Source of the DNA: Trichoplusia ni
Taxonomy: Eukaryota > Arthropoda > Insecta > Lepidoptera > Noctuidae
Length of the DNA stretch: 64,000 bases
Assembly (NCBI RefSeq): GCF_003590095.1
Contig: NC_039483.1
Coordinates: forward strand, 16,120,001 to 16,184,000
Direction of reading: 5' to 3'
The position numbers and the translations under genes are program-made. Positions 25,511 to 34,962 of the stretch are shown here, piece by piece; within the stretch, counting starts at the first letter, position 1, and the number at the start of each line of letters is the position of its first letter. Under the pieces are notes generated by a model that did no database searches, had not been told where the DNA came from, and saw nothing but the letters and a program-made list of their open reading frames with translations.

Positions 25511-25600
25511 TTTAGTAACTGGGTGTCTTTGTGCATGTGACGTGAATATGTGTGAAAACCCTCGTGACTCAAGGATTAAATTTATTAGTTGGGAGATTTA
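25511..25600 (+). mobile_element. tRNA-derived SINE 3' fragment (family A)
   Basis: GTAACTGGGTGTCTTTGTGC, CATGTGACGTGAATATG and GTGAAAACCC match the 3' half of the copy at 14705-14885. The tRNA-like head is missing. Confidence 0.6.
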
Positions 25601-26039
25601 GTTACCAATTACATAGATAAATCATTGATCTCGAGCATTTCCGAATTACATGGTTCATATTTCACTATATTTCTCGTACCACCAATAAAAAAACACTATT
25701 TAAAAGACAAAGCAAAACCTTTGTTGTATTCTATCGCTTTCGTTTCCACGGCACTTCATGGACATTGGAAATATACCATTATGTAAAGGCTCTATACAAA
25801 TGTCAACACCATTACCGACGCCAGACATTTACTGAGTGACATTTTGAAATATCGTAAAGTGTGTGCCTAGTTCTGACCTAGTTCACAAATTCCAGTTGTT
25901 CAACGATATTATTTGTTTTGATGAATGTTATACAATGAAATGTAACCAAAGCGATGATTTAAAGAAAAAGATTATAGTATATTATCATAAAGAAAAGGAA
26001 TAAAAAAGCAAAAAAAATGTCTAAATCCTTTTTTTTTTA

Positions 26040-26185
26040 ATTCATATTCATAATTTAAATAAAAAATCCAGGTACAGATTTAAAGCCTCACATTTGTTTT
26101 TGTCTTAAGTGGGAATCGAGCCCAAGACCTCGCATTTACCAGTCAGGATCACTAACAACTTCGCTAACCGCCCACCAAACACAAA
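26040..26185 (-). mobile_element. tRNA-derived SINE-like copy (family C)
   Basis: On the minus strand GGTGGGCGGTTAGCG resembles an A box, and TTGGGCTCGATTCCCACTTA is a good B box about 45 bases on. An AT-rich tail ends in a poly(A)-like run (plus-strand T-run at 26029-26038). The layout is that of a SINE; I do not recognise the family. Confidence 0.5.
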
Positions 26186-26189
26186 CGAA

Positions 26190-29180
26190 TTAAAGAGAAT
26201 ACAAAGCTGAAATGGGATCCAGGAAGTACTATAATCTGTGATACCGCAACAGTAGGTCGCATACCGCGGCGTGTCGTGAAGAGCCAGTCAAAAGGATTAT
26301 ACCAAACACTGCTATTGTGTGGATTGTGACACTAGATACAAAGCTGCTGCTATTGTTTAATACCAAACATGTTTATACTGCGATGATACGCTTGACTTGG
26401 TTTAGGTTCACTGTGTCAAGTTTTTTATATATTATTTGCAGCCGAAAACAGATTTCGATGGCGTGCAATTGGAGCTGATGATGATGATTGGTTGTCTCCT
26501 CTATAACTTTATTTTGCGTTCTTTTTATGTATTAATTATGTTTTATCTGCTACGTCCTGGGCCAAGTCCGAGGATATTTCAATACTTATCCTATCCTAAT
26601 GTCGGTGTGAAAAAAATGTGTGAGAAGTACACACAATAGTTTTTTCGAATAGACTATCGATTCTTTAAAGACAGTTCCATAGTTTCATGCATTTACTGTA
26701 GGTATTCAACATAATTATCAGTAGAACATGGATGCTGTGTAACATGACTAATTAATAACAGATAATCTGTTTCTTCTTTTTCCACAATAAAGATAATAAA
26801 ATTTGTGGATAGTTACAAAAATCTTCTCCGTCTTCAAAGTTTCAAGTACCTATAGTCCTGATTCTCTAGAACGTGTGAATTTCGTCACCCGAAGCCAGTT
26901 GCTGGAAGTTTGCTTTAGGACAAGATTAAGGGCTGAAGTGTGGTCTGCCAACGATTTACTTTAGGTTACCAACGGCCCGTCTTATCTGTGTGTAAATCTA
27001 GACTTTGGAATGTTTGACAAACCTACTTGAAGTTAAGACTTATGTAGGCAGACGTAACGTATCTGGACACTTTTATGTAAATTTCCTTTTTAGGTAAAGA
27101 CAATTTGATTCACTTAAGGAAATGTTGTTTTAGATTAACAAACAAAAGTTGCAACTGAGAAAAAAATATTACTTTATAATATTTTTGAATTTCGGATATG
27201 GGTAGATGCAAATTATGTAGCTGTATATGTATAGTTAAAGAAAAATACATCTCATACAAAAAAAAACTCATACTAGGACCTATTTATAACCCTCCCCATA
27301 ATAATAGGAGCCATGCATAAATATCCCATCGAAAAATTCCTGGATGCCTACAATGGCTTGGAATTAATCACGTTCATCCCGTTAGGACTACTGCCTACGA
27401 CACGAGACTTGCGTGGGCGCTAGAAAGCTAAATTATCTGAGAACGGCCTACACTTGATTAGCGCACTTCATAAGCGAGGTCTATCTTGTAATGAATGGTG
27501 CTGATTAAGATTGTTTATTTGTTTTTAGTGATGATGGACTGATAGATTTGTTTGGCGAGGTAGGTGCCGGGGTTGCTGATGAAACTTCTTTTGTTGATGA
27601 GAATAAAAAAAGCATTGGACAATTAAAGCAGTAGGTGTCGCTAAAACAATCGCTGATAAATCGTTACGTTAAAGTTTTATATTTTACTTATAGGATCAAA
27701 AATCACTCCGTGTTATACTCGCATTTCGTCCAAAAAATCCAATTCCATCACAAGTGACGAACTTCATACTTCACATGACCTTCAAAAGTTTTAGGTCCAT
27801 CCTTATTTCGACTTTCAAATCGAAGGTCATAGAACACAATTCGAATTACACGTGTCAGTTAGCTAATCCTCCAATCCCAATATAGAGCAAGGTGTGACCC
27901 AGCACTGGTAATATTGGGCTTATAGCTGAGCCAGTATTCATTAATCAGACATTTGTAGTACGATCACAGTAAGTTCCAATTACGCACAACACATGGCAAA
28001 ATGAGACTGGAGATTGATGGATGGATATAACGCTGTTAAATACTGAGGTATCAGCAGTTATAGTTGACATGAAGGGAAGGATTGGGTTTGAAAGTGGGAA
28101 TTTTGTAACTTTTGACGGTATGACAAAGTTCTTAAAGTACGAGTATTATACCGTAGTGTTTTAGTATATGTTTGGTTCATAATGTAATCCGTTTTAGTTA
28201 CATACGATTGTGAGTTGCGAAAATCAAATTTTCAAAACTATATGAGTATAAAGAAAGTTTTTTTGTGGCTTAGCAAAAGAGGCTTAGGTTCAACGCCAGT
28301 GGGAATTTGTGAAGCCGAATATACGTTTATATAAATTAATTCTAAAAATAGGAACAATACAGTCTGTGCATGAAGCAGCAACAATTTAAGATTAGCTTTT
28401 TCATATTCCCAGATATCAAATAAAAGTGTTCTATTTTTATACATTAATATAATCATTCAATAAATTTCATTTTCACGTTATTTTATGCGCTTAGTTATAC
28501 ATAAATTTGAAAGTGACGGATAAATGTTGCAAAAGATTTATAATTTTGTGTATTAAGTCAGATAGTTACAACTTAATTATAGTTACATTAAATACGTTTC
28601 TTATGTGGAATATTTATTTCAACATTTAAAAATGAAACATACTAATTGCTTGAAGATAAAGGGAACAAGTCATATGAGCATAACCAACTGTTTTGTACCT
28701 TTCACCTTTCACTGATAAAAATAATTAAAAGTTTCCCGCTGAAAAAATCCAGTAACGATAGTTCGAACAATGGTTCAATGAGAAGTTAAATTGGTAACGA
28801 ATTATTTGATAATCAATTCCCGATCCAAGAAAATAATGTGGGAGTAATTGATATTTAATTGCTTTTATACAGGTTTGTTCATGGAGCTATAAATGAATTT
28901 AATGACCTTAATGATCTGAGAACTCGAGAAAAATGCAACGATCCAATGATTCTCACGTATGTCCTGAATAAAAAACATGATTGATTGAATAGTTCACGTT
29001 GTATCGGTGATTTTAATTGCGAAATTAACAATTGGGAACTTTTAAGTCCTGAAAACGATGGAATTATATTCGGAAAAAAATGTAGGTACAAGTGTCATGT
29101 AGTGGAACCCTTGTGTTTCCATGCATGGATTTGTATGCTTGAGGTGCAGGTTTTTCAAAGTTATACGTACTATCTGAAGG
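26190..29180. other. Non-coding AT-rich DNA, no gene seen
   Basis: No frame or terminal repeat was defended here. Small GC-richer spots (26226-26290, 27400-27440) show no splice-bounded coding. Confidence 0.4.
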
Positions 29181-29182
29181 TG

Positions 29183-29503
29183 ACTGAAAGCTGCCAACCA
29201 TACTTTGTTGAGTTACAAATTTTAACCCTACCTTGTTTATACATTTATGAAGTAGCAGTATTCGTTAAAAGAAACTTCCATTTATTTGAAACTCTAAAAT
29301 CCAAACGTCATCAGGACACAATACGCAATAAGCATCACCTAACTGCCCTATATTCAAAAAGTTTCTTAGGAATGGCACCCAAAGTATATAACAAACTTCC
29401 TAGAATCATTAAAGATGTGAATGGTTTAGATAGATTTAAACGTTCACTTAGCAATTTTCTAATACAAAATTCTATTACCGAATTCTTAGACGAAAAATTT
29501 TAA
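29183..29503 (+). pseudogene. LINE ORF2 C-terminal fragment (Jockey/CR1-like)
   Basis: The last 106 codons of an open frame read like the C-terminus of a non-LTR retrotransposon reverse transcriptase protein. The order is ELQILTLPCLYIYE, a Phe/Val/Lys helix, an RNKHHL motif (cf. the usual TRNK..L), KVYNKLPRIIKDV (the conserved N.LP..IK), then FKRSLSNFL and a final EFLDEKF (cf. the SVDEFL-type ends). Known full-length ORF2 proteins are several times longer and carry endonuclease and RT domains; all of that is absent, as in 5'-truncated copies. The frame before 29183 is probably flanking DNA. The clade is inferred from general resemblance only. Confidence 0.75.
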
Positions 29504-29818
29504 GAAAATAATGACAAAATGAGTGCAAATTCTGATTTGTTTATTACATTGATCTTAAATATGTTTAATTATTAAATATGCTTAAATATTTAAAAAAATG
29601 TCTGCATTTGTTTACATTATCTTTATAATTATTTTGTTAAATGTGCCTAATTTTAGTTAAGTGTTTATGTCTGAATTCATGGTTATAATAGTTTTAAGCA
29701 AATATTTGTATGCCAAGTAAGGCGAAACATAGTGAGACTTTTTTTATTTTATTAAGAGCTTTTATATGTGTTACCTATGTTTAAACAAATAAATCTATTC
29801 TATTCTATTCTATTCTAT
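29504..29818 (+). mobile_element. LINE 3' UTR and pentanucleotide tail
   Basis: Follows the ORF2 fragment without interruption. It contains AATAAA at 29788-29793 and ends in a run of TATTC units (29794-29818). Short tandem tails of this kind mark the 3' ends of many moth non-LTR elements made by target-primed reverse transcription. Confidence 0.7.
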
Positions 29819-30128
29819 CTTAATTACTATAAGAAACTACTGACAAATGGTGCAGGACACCTAGGAAAATATTGAAATCTGAAATCAATGTTTAGACAAT
29901 GTGATCAATGCTTTTTCTTCTCTATACAAGAAGTGACCTGTGCCCAGCTGTGATTCGTATATAAGCTAGTATTGTTACATTATAAACAAAAGAAGATTGG
30001 ACAAAATATATTGATAAACAAGAAAGACTACAAACTCTAACCTTGAACCGTGAATAAATCATTTCGTTCACGGCTCATATCGATACTATACTACATAATC
30101 CCTATGTAGAGGTGTAGTAAATTCAAAA

Positions 30129-30344
30129 TCACCCAGAATCTCCTCGCAAATAACTCGTAGGGTCGTCATCAAACAGTATTGGGATATGGTGGACGCCTCG
30201 GGCTGGTGTGGGACGATAACTTAATCCGGGGCTTTTTATCTTGGCTCTGGTGTCCCTACTAGGGTTGATGCGATGCCTGTTTGTAACGCATTGATTAGAA
30301 TTTCTCCACCATTGTGTTAGACTAAGAGGGATGTATAAAGGGTA
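30129..30344 (-). other. GC-rich open frame without start codon, unknown
   Basis: On the minus strand 71 codons are open up to a TGA at 30129-30131, with non-repetitive composition (TPARGVHHIPILFDDD, then SYLRGDSG at the end). The local GC content is clearly above the flanks. It may be a transposon fragment or a terminal exon; no strong acceptor lies upstream. I have a vague sense of having seen it as a lepidopteran repeat, which I cannot verify. Confidence 0.25.
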
Positions 30345-32027
30345 TTATGGATGTAAATATTGCTTACGTCTACTTACACAGTCTCAAAGAACCCTAAGTT
30401 TATTCACAAGGGAAAAGCAATTTCTTGAGTAGGTATTTGTATGATATTAATAGTTCGGTTAATATTATAGGATTAAATAATTTGCTTAGAATTTATAATT
30501 GAATTTGCAAATACTATGATTTGTCTATACATGTCGCAAATTTGATTTCCTCTATAATTAATTTCCTCAATTAATCAATACTCCCGCCGATAATTTGTTG
30601 ATAAAGTTACTGTTCTACTTTCGTTAATCAATTATTTATAAAAAGCGATTTCCAGCTTCATTTAAAATGGGTTACGAATATTACGAATAATAAACTTGAC
30701 TTCAACAAATGAGGATGCTCCCGAAGTAAATGTGGTGAAATAAATCAAAAATATAGAATTTGGATGAACGAAAATGGCAAGATTCCTGTTATTGATGAGT
30801 CGAATTAAGGAAGAAGAGCATTTGTATGTTATACATATTAGGGAGGCAATGAAATGTAGGTATTAAGTTTCACTTGAACAACACTTTTAGTGTCTTCAAA
30901 TGATCTAAAAGTTCCACTAGATTAGATTGTTTCTTTAGCCAAGAGAGTTATAAGTTTTCGTAAGGTGATGTTAAATAGTTTAAAATGTCCTTGGAGAACT
31001 AGGTTCTGCATTGGAAAATAATATTTTTATTAGGCGGATAGTTTCAGAGAGTACTTCCAAATGAACAATAATTTTAATTTATAACGTGTACTTCATAATT
31101 CCGTTGAAGATGTACTAAATCCATGTCGTGTAGATCATCGGAGCGATAATGAAATGCGTATCATGACAAGACTACTTCGTTTCGCAAATAAAAAGGACAA
31201 AAATGTGAATATATTTCCGAGTGACCCATATCTAAATACGCGTAGGAGGAAAATATCAAGCAAAGCAGGAAAAAAGCATTCCAAATTTCAAATTGATTGG
31301 CCCAAAAATTGTTACAATAAAGAGCAAATATCTGTACATTTTTGTTACAAATTGGTATGAGATTCTTGTGATAAGGATACATAAGAATTCCACTCGCCTA
31401 ATGGTTGTATTACGAAATCCTTGAAATGGTAAATGAAACGTTCCTTCTCGAACGAATAACTGTTGAAAAATTACTAACAATTTTAATATTTGAAATTTCC
31501 AATAAGGAACTCTCAATACACCGCAATAGAAAATTGCAAAATATTACTCTCTGTTAATAGAAGCGGGGGCAAACATTACCTGAGAATATAAAGAACGAAA
31601 CTTTACAATCAAATGGGAGCAACTACGTTTTCAATTTCACCTATTTTGCACTACTTCCCTTAGTCTTAAGGAAAAGTCAAATACAATTTCACAGCCGGTC
31701 AACTCCCCTGTTTATAGCAATCGAGTGTGAGTCGGGACACGTCCGATACAGGTTCCTCGTTTAATTATCACCGGGTTCCGTCCGTTAGTCACTAGTGAAC
31801 GCGATTAAACCAATCAATTTGTCACGGCACTTTCGACTGACAATTTGGTACATTTAGCTTTACGATACGAGTGCGATACGATTGCGATTTCAGTGAGTTC
31901 GTTATCGAGTGATTTGATTGATGTGCATTTGTGTCGTGTTATGTTCGTTTCAACAGCATTTTTGATGGTATCGTTGCCGTGAAGGTACTTTTTGGATCAA
32001 ATGGAAAACGTTCTTGAAAACTGAACT
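30345..32027. other. Non-coding DNA; possible 5' exon near 31890-31980
   Basis: Mostly AT-rich with chance frames. The interval 31700-31990 is GC-richer. It carries an initiator-like TTTCAGTGAG near 31890 and a weak donor GTGAAG|GTACTT near 31985. There is no coding evidence. Confidence 0.25.
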
Positions 32028-32039
32028 AACATTGGAGTT
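32028..32039 (+). repeat. 12-bp target duplication, fold-back copy 1, left
   Basis: AACATTGGAGTT here and again at 32307-32318, exactly bounding the fold-back element. Confidence 0.8.
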
Positions 32040-32306
32040 ATTAAATGATGTAACGGTTTACTCACGCGTATTTATCGGGGTAGCCCGACTAGTTTCGGAC
32101 CCAACCGGAGTCCTTAATCATGAGCAGACGCGGCGGGATCGCGAGTCGAACTGATCGAACCGAGTTCGACTCGCGATCCCGCCGCGTCTGCTCATGATTA
32201 AGGACTCCGGTTGGGTCCGAAACTAGTCGGGCTACCCCGATAAATACGCGTGAGTAAACCGTTACATCATTTAATAATGAATCAGTCTCACGATAGTTAT
32301 TATAAA
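32040..32306 (+). mobile_element. Fold-back (hairpin) element, copy 1
   Basis: A perfect inverted repeat spans 32038-32277: left arm 32038-32152, 10-base loop GATCGAACCG (32153-32162), right arm 32163-32277, 115 bases per arm with no mismatch. A 26-base tail (32278-32303, from TGAATCAGTCTCACGATAGT) follows on one side only. The whole unit lies between exact 12-bp direct repeats. Long direct repeats and an asymmetric AT-rich 3' end suggest insertion by target-primed reverse transcription, not a cut-and-paste transposase. A transcript would fold into a long double-stranded RNA. A diverged single-arm relative lies at 41751-41802. There is no coding capacity; the family name is unknown to me. Confidence 0.8.
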
Positions 32307-32318
32307 AACATTGGAGTT
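32307..32318 (+). repeat. 12-bp target duplication, fold-back copy 1, right
   Basis: Exact repeat of 32028-32039. Confidence 0.8.
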
Positions 32319-33011
32319 GTAAAAACCGGTCAGGTACGAATCAGACACGTGAGGGATTTTAGTATTTGTTACGATGGCAAAAAAGATTAGCAGAAAACTG
32401 CTATCTCGGTTGTCGAGATAAACCTTGGTAACAGACGCACGGACAAACGGCGATGCTTAGTAATAGGTAGTATTACGCCTTAGTTTACGAAATCCTAAAA
32501 ACGTGTCAGGTAATATTTTTTAACAATACAGTTAGATGACAGACTATTCATTACAGACGCGGTTCTCATGAAACATAATATCCACACACGCGACACTGGT
32601 AAAATTTATCTCATTGAAATGAAACCCAAACAAAACATTAGACGTATCTCAACGTTAACAATATTTACGATCACAATAAAACTATTAAGAACAAATATAA
32701 ATCATATCGGTGTGGTACGGTCAAGTACAAATTGTTGCTGAAAGCAGACCCCAATAATTGGAAAGGTCTTAGCCAGACAGGTACGAATGTGTTTGGCTGA
32801 TGCGGTTTCTAATTTATTGCAAAAATAAGGGGCCTGCCCTAGGGGCGATCCGGATATAGGCAGGTGTTACATCGCCCTCAGTTTAAAACCCTCCGAGGCT
32901 CATTGTGCTCACTGAAATATTATAAAGCGGGTCTCCTTGGTTTTTTGGAAAAGGGTGAGATTGGAATCTTGTATGACATGTGATATGGGATTCGGTGGGG
33001 GTACAGGTTAT
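32319..33011. other. Spacer between the two fold-back elements; repeat scraps
   Basis: No gene. The stretch at 32430-32470 (ACAGACGCACGGACAAACGG and the following TTAGTAATAGGT) resembles the tail of common moth repeat relics. A GC-richer segment at 32745-32900 is unassigned. Confidence 0.4.
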
Positions 33012-33023
33012 ACCTTTGTTTCT
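33012..33023 (+). repeat. 12-bp target duplication, fold-back copy 2, left
   Basis: ACCTTTGTTTCT here and again at 33288-33299. Confidence 0.8.
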
Positions 33024-33287
33024 ATAATAACTATCGTGAGACTGATTCATTATTAAATGATGTAACGGTTTACTCACGCGTATTTATCGGGGTAGCCCGA
33101 CTAGTTTCGGACCCAACCGGAGTCCTTAATCATGAGCAGACGCGGCGGGATCGCGAGTCGAACTGTGACTCTGAGTTCGACTCGCGATCCCGCCGCGTCT
33201 GCTCATGATTAAGGACTCCGGTTGGGTCCGAAACTAGTCGGGCTACCCCGATAAATACGCGTGAGTAAACCGTTACATCATTTAATA
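33024..33287 (-). mobile_element. Fold-back (hairpin) element, copy 2, inverted
   Basis: Same element as copy 1 but in opposite orientation: the 26-base tail comes first (33024-33049, exact reverse complement of 32278-32303). It is followed by a perfect inverted repeat at 33050-33288 (arms 33050-33164 and 33174-33288, 115 bases each). The arms equal those of copy 1, but the loop is a different 9-mer, GTGACTCTG (33165-33173). Exact 12-bp target duplications differ in sequence from those of copy 1, so the two are independent insertions. Confidence 0.8.
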
Positions 33288-33299
33288 ACCTTTGTTTCT
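33288..33299 (+). repeat. 12-bp target duplication, fold-back copy 2, right
   Basis: Exact repeat of 33012-33023. Its first base is shared with the palindrome end. Confidence 0.8.
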
Positions 33300-33336
33300 G
33301 CTAATAATTTAGCCTTCGATGTGATATTGATCCTTC

Positions 33337-33960
33337 TCAGTAAGGGGACTGAGATTCTTTCATGAATGCGACATTATTTTGTGAAACGACTATTGTGGTC
33401 TTGACTTTCTTATTTTGAATATATTTGCTGACATATTTTTCTGAGAGAATTGTGTGGATCACAGAAATCTTGAGAACACACCGCGTACGTTCAGAACCTT
33501 TAGATACAGAAAGAAATTTAATCAATAAAAAGCTTTGAATCACGTCTATACCAGCGTTAAGTAAATTTGAGTTTGCAGGGTTTTTTGGAAAAGTATGACA
33601 CATTCGATGAAATCATCCTTGGATAGACTCCCAAATCACGTGAATCATAATTATGTACCCTCTGTTGGCACTAGTTTGATCTTGTTCATCGTCGCATTTT
33701 TTTGTAGTTACTGCGTCGTGCCAAAACATCACGGTAAGATTGTCTGTATGAAACGTTACATTGTTTTGTCTAGTGGGCACTTCCGTGGCGACGTCAGAAA
33801 CTCCACTGAAATGCTGAAAGCGGATTTTAGCGTAATTATTGTCGGTAAAACGCTCTCCCAAAGAAATGCCGCTACATTTTTAAGCAACATTTTAACAGTT
33901 CCATCAAAGCTTCGTACAGCATTTTCATATTTATTAAAAAGCTGTTCAATATATTGAGTT
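33337..33960 (-). pseudogene. Possible decayed coding region, unknown
   Basis: On the minus strand, protein-like text passes through at least three overlapping frames. One is open upstream of about 33860 (it includes YIEQLFNKYENAVRSFDG), one runs 33861-33613 (82 codons), and one runs 33603-33337 (88 codons). Composition is less AT-simple than in the surroundings. The plus strand is also open for 120 codons (33595-33957), so which strand was coding is unsure. It could be an old transposon, viral or host gene remnant disrupted by frameshifts. No domain is recognised and I did not attempt to rejoin it. Confidence 0.25.
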
Positions 33961-34716
33961 TCGTTACAATGAACTCATAAAAAATATTTGAAAAGGACCC
34001 TAAACTCAAGAAGGTTTCAGATACTCGTTTCAAGAGTTAGGTAAGACAGAACGCACGAACAAAACGTAACACACAAATCAGTGGGATAACGATTATAGAA
34101 CAAAAACCAACCGATTCTGAACTTTACCCCTAACATTTTAAAAGCAAACACTCGAAACCAATCTGCAAATATAACCTTGTATTGTCAAAATTTGTGTCGA
34201 ACTTGTGATGCTGGAATTTCGTTGAATTTTGGATCTTATTTGCTTTGTGTTAAGGGTGAAGGGTGGTGTTTTTGAGCTGCACATGTGTCTTTGCTTGGGT
34301 AAACACTCGAACCGCCAGAGACGCCCTAGAGCAGACGTCAAAAAAGTGCCGTGGAGTTTGCTAACGAGGGAGGGGAAACAATGTGTTTTCCGCTTACAAC
34401 TTTTGTGTACGACCTCTTTCGGCTTTAATAGAAATTGATAGCGGGATTTGTCTCATTGAAAGTAGGATAAAGATTGATTGCTTCGCTAAATACAATGAAA
34501 AACAATTAACTTCTATCAATTTATCGGAATTGTGCTTCAAGCTGTATATTAATTTAATAACTAACGTCAGCCAGTTTTGCATTAACACTGGATATTGAAA
34601 GGTAGTTTTAATTTTGCAGATAAGAAACAACTTTAAAGAAATAGGTAGGTACCGATACGATAAAATCTAGAACTAATTAAATACCCAGCTCTTACGCTCG
34701 TTTTTCTAAAGCGCTA

Positions 34717-34962
34717 TTGTTTAAGCCTACCATGTTGAGCTATCAGACAAATCACCAATTCGCACCACCGGCAAACGCGATCCAATCAGCACACACCATC
34801 TATTCGGCGCTATTCGAAGTACCGAAACGGAGCATAGCTGGCGATAACAATCTCGCGCCACATTCGACCCCGGGCTCGAATACTAATGCGAACACTCTAT
34901 ACAACGGCACTCGTTATACAACCAACTTTATTCAAGATTCGTTTATTTCAGCGACAAAATAA
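34717..34962 (+). other. GC-richer open frame of 81 codons, unknown
   Basis: The interval 34735-34925 has higher GC than its flanks and is open as FKPTMLSYQ...SATK, with no recognisable motif. The reverse strand also has dense GC-rich words. A repeat fragment or regulatory island is at least as likely as a gene. Confidence 0.2.

Noticed and set aside
29794..29818. Independent TATTC microsatellite
   Set aside because: It directly follows a LINE ORF2 fragment and AATAAA, so it is better read as the element's 3' tail.
32038..33288. Fold-back pair as a CRISPR-like or satellite array
   Set aside because: Only two copies, in opposite orientation, each with its own target duplication; no regular spacing.
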